Source: Candidatus Omnitrophota bacterium (GTDB lineage: Bacteria; Omnitrophota; Gorgyraeia; Gygaellales; Profunditerraquicolaceae). Taken from it: 27,171 bases of DNA. This document shows positions 1 to 7,375 of the stretch, one piece after another. Each line of letters starts with the position of its first letter. Positions within the stretch are counted from its first letter, which is position 1. Location: NCBI GenBank assembly GCA_028710845.1, contig JAQTTI010000003.1, forward strand, positions 3,786-30,956, written 5' to 3'. The position numbers were made by a program, and so were the translations under genes. The notes beneath the pieces were generated by a model. That model did not search any database, was not told where the DNA came from, and saw nothing but the letters and a program-made list of their open reading frames with translations.

Positions 1-317
1 CTATGATTTGTAAGCGCAGAGACAATATTCGAGGTAACCTCTCCGGCAATTTCTATGTGCCTAAACCGGTCCTCTCCACTTAAGTTCAAATTAATAAGGT
101 TAAATTTAAGGATTAATTTAGCTCCTACAGGAAGATCATCTTTGGTAATAATAGCCATGCCCAGATCGCTTAAATTCAACATTAAAACTTCTACATTATC
201 CGGCACCCCCAGGCTGATCCGTAAATCGTAAGGCTCTTCCACGCTATAGGTAAAAGTATAGGCGACATCTATGCGTTCGGATCTTCTTCGGTTCAGGCTA
301 TTATTCCACTCACTCAT
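1..317 (-). CDS. PilZ domain protein (3' end outside window)
   Basis: This reading frame begins in the window and runs off its left edge, so only about 105 N-terminal residues are visible. The protein shows the two c-di-GMP-binding signatures of PilZ domains: an arginine cluster near the N terminus (RRRSER, about residues 9-14) and, about 40 residues later, NLSDLG (D/NxSxxG). Two in-frame ATGs are adjacent at 320 and 317; the AGGAG at 325-329 is better spaced from the second, so 317 is chosen. It follows the DUF362 gene by 37 bases on the same strand and may be in its transcription unit. Family knowledge says such proteins are c-di-GMP receptors; the output is unknown. A C-terminal partner domain could lie outside the window. 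Confidence 0.8.
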   Translation of the reverse strand, partial: MSEWNNSLNRRRSERIDVAYTFTYSVEEPYDLRISLGVPDNVEVLMLNLSDLGMAIITKDDLPVGAKLILKFNLINLNLSGEDRFRHIEIAGEVTSNIVSALTNH

Positions 318-354
318 CATTGGCTCCTAAACCGATATTATAACATCTTACCGG

Positions 355-1422
355 CTATAATTCTATTAACTCGTAATCAAGATTTCCCAGCCCAAGGCGA
401 TCGGCAAGTTTAAGCTGTTTTAACCCGTCCTGGTCGGGATGGGTTTCTTTGAAAATATCCCTGCCGCAGGCTTTATTAACCAGATCGAAACTGGCTTTGT
501 CAATACTTACCGGATCCATCGAGGCTAGAATTCCGACATCAGGAGCAATCCGGGGATTTTCCATTCCCCAGCAATCGCATTCCTTATTTATTCTCGTCGC
601 AAAATTTATGAAACCTGTTTGGCCTTTTCTGTTTTTTAGCACCGCTAAGCTATATTCAACCATTTTTTCCTGGACCAGGTCTCCGGCGCCAAAATCGATA
701 AACATAGCCATGGTCGGACAAGCTGCCAGGCAGCTGGCGCAGCCGATACATTTCTGGCTGTCGACTATTGATTTTTTGTCCTGAATGCAAATCGCCCCAG
801 CCGGACAGACCTTTAGACATTCACTACATCCGATACAACGCTCCAGGTGGACCACCGGGGCAAGATTACAATGCTGAGCCAGCTTTCCCGCCCGGGTCGC
901 GCAGCCCATCCCGATATTTTTTAATGCGCCGCCAAAACCGGTAAGAATATGGCCTTTAAAATGGCTCACTACCAGAAGGCTTTCGCTATCGATATAAATA
1001 CGGGCAACTTTAGCGCTTTTTATATGTTTCTGGTTAATTTCAATAGCAACCGCCTCTTCGCTCCTGGTATCATCGGGGATGATAACCTCAGCGCCGGTAG
1101 TTTCTTGGCTAAATCCGTGCTCATAAGCCAACTTAAGATGGTCTTGCGAATTTAACCGCCTTCCCCGGTAAAGAGTATTGGCATCAGATAAAAAAGGATA
1201 AGCGCCTTTATTCTTGATTGCGTCGCAAATTATTCTCAGATGCTCAGGCCTTACGAAACCGGTATTGCCCTCTTCCCCAAAATGCATTTTAACCGCGCAT
1301 TTCTGGCTTTTTTCGATAAAATTAAGAATGCCGCTTTTATCAAGCAACAACTTTAAGCGAATATTAATTTCTTTTAAATTATTGGAATCTTTTTGGGAAA
1401 TAAAATAAACCTTACTTTTCAA
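355..1422 (-). CDS. DUF362 domain protein with two 4Fe-4S clusters
   Basis: The 355-residue protein has an N-terminal DUF362 region (about residues 1-185) followed by a bacterial 2[4Fe-4S] ferredoxin module with CIGCSECLKVCP (196-207) and CIGCASCLAACP (225-236), then about 120 further residues. Such proteins are probably cytoplasmic electron carriers or redox enzymes of unknown substrate. The start is TTG at 1422, preceded by GGGAGA five bases upstream, and it overlaps the end of the flavodoxin-like gene by 11 bases, which suggests translational coupling. The pairing of an iron-sulfur protein with a flavodoxin-like protein hints at a shared electron-transfer step; this is inference. Family assignment is strong, function unknown. 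Confidence 0.85.
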   Translation of the reverse strand: MKSKVYFISQKDSNNLKEINIRLKLLLDKSGILNFIEKSQKCAVKMHFGEEGNTGFVRPEHLRIICDAIKNKGAYPFLSDANTLYRGRRLNSQDHLKLAYEHGFSQETTGAEVIIPDDTRSEEAVAIEINQKHIKSAKVARIYIDSESLLVVSHFKGHILTGFGGALKNIGMGCATRAGKLAQHCNLAPVVHLERCIGCSECLKVCPAGAICIQDKKSIVDSQKCIGCASCLAACPTMAMFIDFGAGDLVQEKMVEYSLAVLKNRKGQTGFINFATRINKECDCWGMENPRIAPDVGILASMDPVSIDKASFDLVNKACGRDIFKETHPDQDGLKQLKLADRLGLGNLDYELIEL

Positions 1423-2002
1423 TCGTTTCTCCCGGTTTAATTTTCTTTAAAAGCCAGGCCATATTTCTACCCAGAACGCTCATTGTATTAATGCCCTCGG
1501 CATCATCCGCTACCTCGCCGGCTTGCCGGCCGATACCGATATTCCAATACGATGAGCCTACTATAATCATTTCGCTTATAGTAAAAAAATGGTTAATCGT
1601 ATCAAAAGCATGAATTGCCCCGCCACGCCTCACTGAAACAACTGCCGCGCCGACTTTACGCATCAGCATATTATTGTTTGCCCGGCTAACCATACCCGCT
1701 CGTTCAATCAGGGCTTTGGCACTGGCTGTGCAATCTGCAAAATAGGTGGGAGAACCGATAATTATGCCGTCAGCCTGAAACATCTTTTCTATATAGCCAT
1801 TTACCGGATCATCAATAGAACACTTAGCATTTTTTCTTTCAAAGCATTTGCCGCAGGAGATGCAACCTTGAATTTTAGTCCCGGCAAGCTGAATAAGTTC
1901 AGTCCCAATATTCTCTATCTTTAGTTCTTTAAAAACTTCTTTAATAAGTATCGCCGTGTTTCCATCAAGACGGCTGCTAGTATTAAAAGCGATGACTTTC
2001 AT
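1412..2002 (-). CDS. Flavodoxin-like NAD(P)H-dependent FMN reductase family protein
   Basis: This 196-residue protein begins with a beta strand and an FMN phosphate-binding loop (NTSSRLDGNT, residues 7-16), and has the GSPTYF segment (about 88-93) typical of the WrbA/multimeric flavodoxin and iron-sulfur flavoprotein group. A cysteine-rich stretch (CISCGKCFERKNAKC, residues 47-61) resembles the compact cysteine motif of iron-sulfur flavoproteins and could bind a 4Fe-4S cluster. The ATG at 2002 has GGGAG just upstream, inside the two-base gap after the ABC-F stop codon. The neighbouring DUF362/ferredoxin protein may be its redox partner. The electron donor and acceptor cannot be read from the sequence. 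Confidence 0.85.
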   Translation of the reverse strand: MKVIAFNTSSRLDGNTAILIKEVFKELKIENIGTELIQLAGTKIQGCISCGKCFERKNAKCSIDDPVNGYIEKMFQADGIIIGSPTYFADCTASAKALIERAGMVSRANNNMLMRKVGAAVVSVRRGGAIHAFDTINHFFTISEMIIVGSSYWNIGIGRQAGEVADDAEGINTMSVLGRNMAWLLKKIKPGETIEK

Positions 2003-2004
2003 AT

Positions 2005-3630
2005 TTAATCTCCCGCTTTGTATAATTGATGGCGCTGCTCTTTGATCTGATCGTTTGCCAGATATTCATCAAAAGTCGTGCTGATCCGGTCGATATAACC
2101 TTGGGGGGTAATTTCAATAATCCGGTTGGCTACGGTCTGAACCAGTTCATGGTCATGCGAAGAAAATAAAATCGTTCCTTGGAATTTGGAAAGCCCCCGG
2201 TTTAAAGCGGTGATCGATTCCAGGTCAAGATGGTTGGTCGGTTCATCCAGAATAAGGACGTTAGGCTGAGCAACCATCATCCGGCAAAACATACAGCGGG
2301 CCTTTTCCCCTCCGGATAAAATATTAACCGGCTTAAGCGCCTCTTCTCCCGAAAAAAGCATCCGCCCTAAAAATGAACGGATGAATTCTTCTTCTGTATT
2401 CGGAGAATATTGCCTTAACCAATCGGCTATATTTAATTCTGAACTAAAAAAAGCGGCGTTATCTTTGGGATAGTCCGCCCGGCGGGTTGAAACACCCCAC
2501 TTAAAAGTTCCGCTATCAGCTTTTAATTTATCCGTAAGGATCTCAAAAAGCACCGACTTGGAAAGGTCATTAGGCCCGACAAAAGCTACTTTGTCGCCCT
2601 TGTGAAAGGTAAGGTTTAAACGCTCAAACATTACCTCGCCGTCAACCGACTTGGATAAGTTGCTTATACTTAGAAGGTCATTACCGGCTTCACGTTCCTG
2701 TTCAAAATTTATGTAAGGATATTTACGGCTAGAGGGCTCTATATCTTCAATGGTCAGCTTTTCCAATATCTTTTTGCGGCTGGTAGCCTGGCGCGCTTTC
2801 GAGGCGTTGTTGGCAAAGCGCATGATAAAATCTTTTAAATCCTTGCGCTTTTCTTCAATCTTTTTATTTGTTTCACTGCGCTGGCGCGCCGCCAGCTGGC
2901 TGGCTTCCGACCAAAATGTATAATTACCGGCGTAAAGACGGATCTTGGCGAAATCAATATCGGCTATATGAGTGCAAACTTTGTCTAAAAAATGCCGGTC
3001 GTGGGAAACTACAATAGCGATATTTTCAAAATCACAAAGGAATTCTTCCAGCCACATACTTGATTCAACATCCAAATGGTTAGTCGGTTCATCAAGAAGT
3101 AAAATATCGGGGTTTCCAAATAAGGCCTGGGCCAATAACACGCGGAATTTCTGCCCCGCTTCCAGTTGAGACATCTGCAAAGTATGAAAAGACTCTTCTA
3201 TGCCAAGGTCGCTTAATAATTTCGCTGCGCTGGATTCAGCGTTCCAGCCGTCAAGCTCACTGAATTCTTCTTCCAGTCTTGATGCATGCATACCGTCTTC
3301 ATCGCTAAAAGGGGTTTTGGCGTAGATAGCTTCTTTTTCCGTAATAATTTGATACAGACGTTTGTGCCCCATAATTACAGTCGCCAGGACCTGATATTGG
3401 TCAAAAGCAAACTGGTCCTGCTTTAAAACCGAAATACGTTTTCCGGGGGATACCGTCACCTCGCCGGTTGTAGGCTCAATTTCACCGGAGAGAATTTTTA
3501 AAAAAGTGGACTTTCCGCTTCCGTTGGCGCCGATCAAACCATAGCAATTCCCGGGGGAGAAAACAAGATTTACTCCCGAAAAAAGTTTGCGCTGGCCGAA
3601 TTGTAAAGAAAGGTTATTTAAAGTAATCAT
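2005..3630 (-). CDS. ybiT: ABC-F family ATPase, YbiT type
   Basis: The 541-residue protein has two ABC ATPase domains, a linker, and no membrane segments, as in ribosome-associated ABC-F proteins; length and sequence resemble E. coli YbiT (about 530 residues). Domain 1 has a good Walker A (GANGSGKST, 34-42) and Walker B (ILLLDEP, about 176-182) but a degenerate signature (SQLEAGQ, about 154-160). Domain 2 has a canonical signature (LSGGEKAR, about 438-445) and Walker B (ILDEP) but a degraded Walker A (GPNDLSKSV, 352-360). The two ATP sites should therefore be unequal. ABC-F proteins act on translating ribosomes at the tRNA exit region; the specific role here is unknown. Start is ATG at 3630 with only a weak ribosome-binding site. 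Confidence 0.9.
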   Translation of the reverse strand: MITLNNLSLQFGQRKLFSGVNLVFSPGNCYGLIGANGSGKSTFLKILSGEIEPTTGEVTVSPGKRISVLKQDQFAFDQYQVLATVIMGHKRLYQIITEKEAIYAKTPFSDEDGMHASRLEEEFSELDGWNAESSAAKLLSDLGIEESFHTLQMSQLEAGQKFRVLLAQALFGNPDILLLDEPTNHLDVESSMWLEEFLCDFENIAIVVSHDRHFLDKVCTHIADIDFAKIRLYAGNYTFWSEASQLAARQRSETNKKIEEKRKDLKDFIMRFANNASKARQATSRKKILEKLTIEDIEPSSRKYPYINFEQEREAGNDLLSISNLSKSVDGEVMFERLNLTFHKGDKVAFVGPNDLSKSVLFEILTDKLKADSGTFKWGVSTRRADYPKDNAAFFSSELNIADWLRQYSPNTEEEFIRSFLGRMLFSGEEALKPVNILSGGEKARCMFCRMMVAQPNVLILDEPTNHLDLESITALNRGLSKFQGTILFSSHDHELVQTVANRIIEITPQGYIDRISTTFDEYLANDQIKEQRHQLYKAGD

Positions 3631-3664
3631 GATCTGCTTTGAACTTTTTCAATGGGAGGATTAT

Positions 3665-4072
3665 TTAAAAACGATATATTCCCTTCCAATAATCAGTGTA
3701 CTCTTGTTCATTTACCCTGTTATCGTTATCTTTATCCATTTGTTTAAAATATTCGCTGAACCGTGATGCTGATTCCGTCTTGCTGATTTTAGCGTCTTTA
3801 TCAGTATCTTCGGCTGACCCAAACACATATGTTTTATCGCCTAATAATTCTTCTGGAGTAATATAGCCGTTCTTATCTTTATCTATTTCATTGAAGCTTT
3901 GTTCTTCATATTTATCCATTTCGCCTTTTTCGATATAACCGTTCTTGTCGGTGTCTATTTTCTGAAACTCGAGCTTTTTTAAGTCAACCACAGGCTCTTC
4001 AGCAAAAAGATTAATACTGTAAAATGATATTACCAGAACAAAAGAAAACATAGCTTTTACCAAATTTGACAT
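3665..4072 (-). CDS. Exported EF-hand calcium-binding protein
   Basis: The 135-residue protein has a hydrophobic signal peptide (about residues 6-24, likely cut after LFA) and four EF-hand loops at 40-51, 64-75, 89-100 and 113-124. Loops 1 and 2 match the canonical pattern (for example DKDKNGYITPEE). Loops 3 and 4 keep the acidic ligands and the final Glu but lack the usual Gly at position 6. It is probably a secreted or periplasmic calcium-binding protein. The ATG at 4072 has AAAGGAG at good spacing. It follows the PEBP-like gene by 11 bases, also exported, so both may be expressed together. The target of calcium sensing is unknown. Confidence 0.85.
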   Translation of the reverse strand: MSNLVKAMFSFVLVISFYSINLFAEEPVVDLKKLEFQKIDTDKNGYIEKGEMDKYEEQSFNEIDKDKNGYITPEELLGDKTYVFGSAEDTDKDAKISKTESASRFSEYFKQMDKDNDNRVNEQEYTDYWKGIYRF

Positions 4073-4083
4073 ATTACTCTCCT

Positions 4084-4584
4084 TTATTTCTTTTTAAATA
4101 AGCCTATTAATTCGGCTTTATCCAGAATATGGCCCTGCATTGCCTTTTCCAGTTCCTGCTTGTTTAATCCGTCGCCTAAATTAAGCATCGAATCTAAAGC
4201 GTAAATCTTAAAAAAATAACGGTGCGTTCCGGTCGGCGGGCACGGGCTCACATATTCAATATCCCCGGAGGTGTTTACTCCCAGGGTCCCGGGCGCGCTG
4301 TTTTCTTCTAGGCGAGAGACAACCGGAATATCATAAACAACCCAATGAATATAAGGTTTAAGCGGAGCGTCAGGATCGTCGACTATCAAGGCTAGGCTTT
4401 CGGCAGCTTTGGGAATATTTTTGATAATTAAAGCCGGATTAACCCCCTCTCCTTGACAAGAAAATTTAACAGGCATCAATCCGTTATGCTCAAAATCAGG
4501 ACTAGATATTTCCATCGCTAATCCTCCTTTTTCTGCGCCCATCAAAAAGAAAAGAATAAAAATAAAAGATATTTTTTTAAACAT
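4084..4584 (-). CDS. YbhB/YbcL (PEBP/Raf kinase inhibitor-like) exported protein
   Basis: The protein (166 residues from the chosen start) matches bacterial phosphatidylethanolamine-binding-like proteins: an N-terminal SPDFEHNG segment, DDPDAP followed by HWVVYDIP, and a central GTHRYFFKIYALD. A hydrophobic leader follows the start (MFKKISFIFILFFLMG), so it is likely exported. An ATG at 4620 lies inside a hairpin, and the sequence from it to 4584 encodes a non-hydrophobic stretch before the signal, so the ATG at 4584 is preferred; no strong ribosome-binding site is visible because the hairpin occupies that region. Bacterial members are structurally conserved but have no firm function. It lies between the collagen-like repeat gene and the EF-hand gene, all exported. 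Confidence 0.83.
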   Translation of the reverse strand: MFKKISFIFILFFLMGAEKGGLAMEISSPDFEHNGLMPVKFSCQGEGVNPALIIKNIPKAAESLALIVDDPDAPLKPYIHWVVYDIPVVSRLEENSAPGTLGVNTSGDIEYVSPCPPTGTHRYFFKIYALDSMLNLGDGLNKQELEKAMQGHILDKAELIGLFKKK

Positions 4585-4589
4585 AGCGA

Positions 4590-4623
4590 AATATGGCCCT
4601 GCTTTGCATCGCAGGGCCATATT
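4590..4623 (-). other. Perfect 13-bp hairpin in the leader of the PEBP-like gene
   Basis: Arms 4590-4602 and 4611-4623 are perfect inverted repeats (AATATGGCCCTGC and its complement) around an eight-base loop. On the minus strand it lies 17 bases after the stop of the repeat-protein gene and six bases before the ATG at 4584. It could be a weak terminator, although no clear T-run follows, an mRNA-end stabiliser, or a structure masking the start of the downstream gene. Confidence 0.6.
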
Positions 4624-4639
4624 GCATACCTACAACCTG

Positions 4640-5518
4640 TTATTTTCTCTTACCTCCACCGCCAACCACTCTTGCCGGCTTTCGATTAGGACTTGCGCCT
4701 GGGCCGCCTCTTGGCCCGGGTTTGTTCTCCCAGTTAGTACCTGCTCCACCCTTTGGCCCCGGAGGATTATTATCTTTGTCTAACTTTACCTTTCTATCCG
4801 GACTTGCGCCTGGGCCGCCTCTTGGCCCGGGTTTGTTCTCCCAATTAGTGCCTGCTCCACCCTTTGGCCCCGGAGGATTATTATCTTTATCTATCCATGG
4901 TTTTCTATCGGGGCTTGCGCCTGGGCCGCCTTTTGGCCCGGGTTTGTTCTCCCAATTAGTACCTGGACCACCTACCGGCCCTGGAGGATTATTATCTTTG
5001 TCTATCCATGGTTTTCTATCCGGGCTAACACCTGGACCACCTTTTGGCCCGGGTTTGTTTTCCCAGTTAGTACCTGGACCACCTACCGGCCCTGGAGGAT
5101 TATTATCTCTGTCTCTTCTTGGAGGTAAAACCCCATCTTTACGGGCATCATTTAAATCCTGCCTGAAATCTTTCTGGTCGATTTTTATATCTTTCTTATC
5201 TTGAATCATTTGTTGGACATTTTCCTGGTGAGTAGCTCTTAATTGTTCCCTAAGCTGGTTAGCTGTTTCTTTATCGCCGGCATCCATTGCTGCTTTAATT
5301 TGGTCCCTTAACTGTTTCTCTTCGCTCCTTGCCTGTTCGGCATTTTCTTTAATTTGCTGACGCTCTTCCTTAATCGCCTGCCTATCCCCCATTAACTCCT
5401 GCTTCCAATCCGTTTTTCCGGCTCCTTCCTGATTCGCAGTATCACCATCTTCTGCGTTTACGGTGCATACACCGATTAGAAGAAAAATAAAACAAAAAAA
5501 TAATGAAGACTTCTTCAT
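4640..5518 (-). CDS. Secreted protein with coiled coil and collagen-like 37-residue repeats
   Basis: This 292-residue protein has a signal peptide (1-22, likely cut after VNA), then a Gln/Glu/Lys/Arg-rich segment (about 35-128) likely to form coiled coil, then four near-identical 37-residue repeats (136-281) rich in Pro and Gly. Each repeat carries DNNPPGP, GTNWENKPGP and GGPGASPDRK blocks, and the chain ends in a basic tail (GGGGKRK). The repeats look disordered or collagen-like rather than enzymatic. The ATG at 5518 has a strong AGGAGG. It follows gpmA by 14 bases and precedes two other exported proteins. Function is unknown; a surface or matrix structural role is possible. Confidence 0.8.
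   Translation of the reverse strand: MKKSSLFFCFIFLLIGVCTVNAEDGDTANQEGAGKTDWKQELMGDRQAIKEERQQIKENAEQARSEEKQLRDQIKAAMDAGDKETANQLREQLRATHQENVQQMIQDKKDIKIDQKDFRQDLNDARKDGVLPPRRDRDNNPPGPVGGPGTNWENKPGPKGGPGVSPDRKPWIDKDNNPPGPVGGPGTNWENKPGPKGGPGASPDRKPWIDKDNNPPGPKGGAGTNWENKPGPRGGPGASPDRKVKLDKDNNPPGPKGGAGTNWENKPGPRGGPGASPNRKPARVVGGGGKRK
4676..5113. repeat. Tandem 111-bp repeats, four copies
   Basis: Four tandem copies of a 111-base unit encode the 37-residue repeats of the overlapping gene. Copies differ by scattered substitutions and pair up: copies 1-2 share PGPVGGPG, copies 3-4 share PGPKGGAG. The last copy is slightly shortened. The pattern indicates duplication followed by divergence or gene conversion. 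Copy number may vary between strains and is prone to assembly collapse. Confidence 0.9.
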
Positions 5519-5532
5519 CCCTTCCTCCTTTT

Positions 5533-6279
5533 TTATTTTGCTTTTCCTTGATTAGCAACCGACTCCATAGCTTTCTTTACTGCTTCCTGATCTCCCAAAT
5601 AATAACTTTTAATCGGCTTCAAATTATCCTCTAATTCATAAACCAGAGGAATGCCTGTGGGAATATTCAGGCTTACGATTTTTTCTTCCGATATATTATC
5701 CAGGTATTTAACCAGCGCGCGCAGAGAATTTCCGTGGGCGGCTATAATTACCTTTTTGCCGCTTTCTACAACCGGAGCGATTGTTTCCAGCCAGTAAGGA
5801 ACAAACCTGGCAACAGTATCTTTTAAACATTCGGTAAGCGGTAATTCTTGAGCCTTAAGACCCTTATACCTGGGGTCATTGCCCGGATACCTGGGGTCTT
5901 TTTTTTCTAAAGCCATCGGAGGGACATCGTAACTCCTTCTCCAAATCAAAACCTGCTCTTCGCCGTATTTCGCGGCGGTTTCTGCTTTATTTAAACCCTG
6001 CAAGGCGCCATAGTGCCTTTCATTTAAACGCCAGGAATTATATACGGGTATCCACATCAGGTCCATTTCATCTAAGACTATCCACAATGTACGGATCGCC
6101 CTTTTTAATACCGAGGTATAAGCCAAATCGAATACAAAACCTTCTTTTTTAAGCAGTTCTCCTGCCTTTTTTGCTTCTTGTATGCCTTTTTCAGATAAAT
6201 CAACGTCAGTCCAACCGGTAAAACGATTCTCTTTGTTCCAACTGCTTTCGCCGTGCCTTAATAAAACTATTTTTTTCAT
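5533..6279 (-). CDS. gpmA: 2,3-bisphosphoglycerate-dependent phosphoglycerate mutase
   Basis: This glycolytic enzyme interconverts 3- and 2-phosphoglycerate in the cytoplasm. The 248-residue length is typical of the dPGM family. The phosphohistidine motif LLRHGES lies at the N terminus (His9), followed by WNKENRFTGWTDVDLSEKG. The segment LNERHYGALQGLNK carries the catalytic Glu, and AAHGNSLRAL (about 180-190) has the second catalytic His. The ATG at 6279 has AAGGGGG upstream, and a sigma70-like promoter lies at 6312-6340. It is the first gene of the leftmost minus-strand run. Identification is firm. Confidence 0.96.
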   Translation of the reverse strand: MKKIVLLRHGESSWNKENRFTGWTDVDLSEKGIQEAKKAGELLKKEGFVFDLAYTSVLKRAIRTLWIVLDEMDLMWIPVYNSWRLNERHYGALQGLNKAETAAKYGEEQVLIWRRSYDVPPMALEKKDPRYPGNDPRYKGLKAQELPLTECLKDTVARFVPYWLETIAPVVESGKKVIIAAHGNSLRALVKYLDNISEEKIVSLNIPTGIPLVYELEDNLKPIKSYYLGDQEAVKKAMESVANQGKAK

Positions 6280-6311
6280 TAAAACCCCCTTAGGATGGAA
6301 TATTGTCCATT

Positions 6312-6340
6312 ATTTTAACTCCGAAAATTAATTTTAGCAA
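6312..6340 (-). promoter_or_regulatory. Predicted sigma70-type promoter for gpmA
   Basis: On the minus strand TTGCTA (6335-6340) and TAAAAT (6312-6317) are separated by 17 bases, about 30 bases upstream of the gpmA start. The region between the divergent gpmA and TRL genes is only 123 bases, so a promoter in this direction is expected. Confidence 0.55.
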
Positions 6341-6352
6341 GCCAAATAAATC

Positions 6353-6380
6353 TTGTTTTCTCCGGATATTTTGCTAGAAT
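6353..6380 (+). promoter_or_regulatory. Predicted sigma70-type promoter for the TRL-like gene
   Basis: TTGTTT (6353-6358) and TAGAAT (6375-6380) are spaced by 16 bases. A start of transcription near 6387 would leave a short leader that contains AGGAGG (6391-6396), six bases before the ATG at 6403. Confidence 0.55.
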
Positions 6381-6402
6381 ACACACTGAAAGGAGGTTAG
6401 AA

Positions 6403-6717
6403 ATGAGAAAGATAAGTTTTGTTGTTTTAGTCCTATTTGTTGCGGTAATGCTTAACGGATGCGCCACCCCATATCCGATGGGAATGATTTATACCGAAAT
6501 TAAAGCTCCTGTTAGCGCGGCAGACGGCGGTGTAACCTATAGCAAAATCGGAACATCGAGAGCTACCTCGATCCTGGGTTTAGTAGCAACCGGCGATTGC
6601 AGTATCAAAGCCGCTGCTTCGGAAGGCGGAATAAAAACAATCAAATATGTAGATTATGATGCCAAGAATATTTTAGGTATCTATGGTGAGTATATCACCA
6701 CTGTCTACGGAGATTAA
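6403..6717 (+). CDS. TRL-like family lipoprotein
   Basis: The 104-residue protein has a lipoprotein signal with lipobox LNGC (Cys20). The mature part, with TEIKAPVSA, a YSKIGTSRATSILGLVATGDCSI core and the YGEYITTVYGD end, matches from memory the TRL-like family of small bacterial lipoproteins with unknown function. It has its own promoter, an optimal AGGAGG site and a strong terminator, so it is a one-gene unit transcribed against the flow of its neighbours. Probable location is the outer or inner membrane facing the periplasm. No role can be inferred from context. Confidence 0.82.
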   Translation: MRKISFVVLVLFVAVMLNGCATPYPMGMIYTEIKAPVSAADGGVTYSKIGTSRATSILGLVATGDCSIKAAASEGGIKTIKYVDYDAKNILGIYGEYITTVYGD

Positions 6718-6728
6718 TATTATTTAAT

Positions 6729-6771
6729 AAAAATAAGGCCGATATCATTAAGATTTCGGCCTTATTTTTTT
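6729..6771 (+). terminator. Rho-independent terminator, probably bidirectional
   Basis: Arms 6729-6742 and 6756-6769 form a 14-bp stem (core AAGGCCGA with TCGGCCTT) with a 13-base loop, followed by a T-run to 6771. The A-run on the left side gives a T-run on the minus strand too, so it can also end the 6827-7375 unit that converges on it. Confidence 0.88.
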
Positions 6772-6826
6772 AGCTATTAGATATTATAAAACTTGGAGTG
6801 GTTTTCTAAGAACCACGAACTAAGGA

Positions 6827-7375
6827 CTAAATTGACTTACTCAAATCAATCATCTGCGTATCGCCATGAATTTTAACTAATTCCGCTTTAGTCAGCCTCG
6901 ACATTTTATCGGTAACCTCGCGTATTTTTAAAAAACTGTTGCGCATAGTCTGCACCCTATTCTGGATCTTTTCGCTGGCCCCTGAGCCTTTAATCTCTGA
7001 ATCCAAAAGTTCCAGGTTGCCTCCGATAACCAGAAGAGGGTTGTTTACCTGGTCGCCCAGAGTAAGCACGGTTTCGGTTATTGCCGCCAAACGATTCTTA
7101 CCGATTAATTCCTGCTGCATAGCCAGGATCTTTTGATTGTCGTCAATCAATTTAAGGGTAACTGTCATCAGCATCTTTCTGCCCACAATGATCCCCGTTA
7201 CAAAAACGCCGATTGTAGCTATAATTATATAGCCTATCTCTCCGGCCAACTTGTTAAAATTAGAAAGCTTACCTACAATCAAATATACAAAAACAAGTAA
7301 AGGAATAACCCCGATAAGGCTGATTACGCGGTTAAAATCATCCCTGATACTATGAGTGAATTGTTTTACTTCCAT
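6827..7375 (-). CDS. Membrane protein with histidine-kinase-like dimerisation helix lacking the phospho-acceptor His
   Basis: The 182-residue protein has two membrane segments (about 18-35 and 45-66) and then a region resembling a histidine kinase DHp domain (about 88-165). At the position of the usual HEINNPL motif it reads DQVNNPL (108-114), so the His is Asp and the following Glu is Gln. The protein stops before any HATPase domain. It therefore cannot be a working histidine kinase by itself. It may be a dimerisation or regulatory partner, or a decayed kinase. The ATG at 7375 has AGGAGG and overlaps DUF2062 by 26 bases, so the two are probably coupled in translation and may work together in the membrane. 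Confidence 0.75.
   Translation of the reverse strand: MEVKQFTHSIRDDFNRVISLIGVIPLLVFVYLIVGKLSNFNKLAGEIGYIIIATIGVFVTGIIVGRKMLMTVTLKLIDDNQKILAMQQELIGKNRLAAITETVLTLGDQVNNPLLVIGGNLELLDSEIKGSGASEKIQNRVQTMRNSFLKIREVTDKMSRLTKAELVKIHGDTQMIDLSKSI

Noticed and set aside
4593..5204. Plus-strand open frame rich in Pro, Gly and Leu opposite the repeat protein
   Set aside because: It is the reverse reading of the 111-bp tandem repeats. The minus-strand frame has a signal peptide, ribosome-binding site and operon context.
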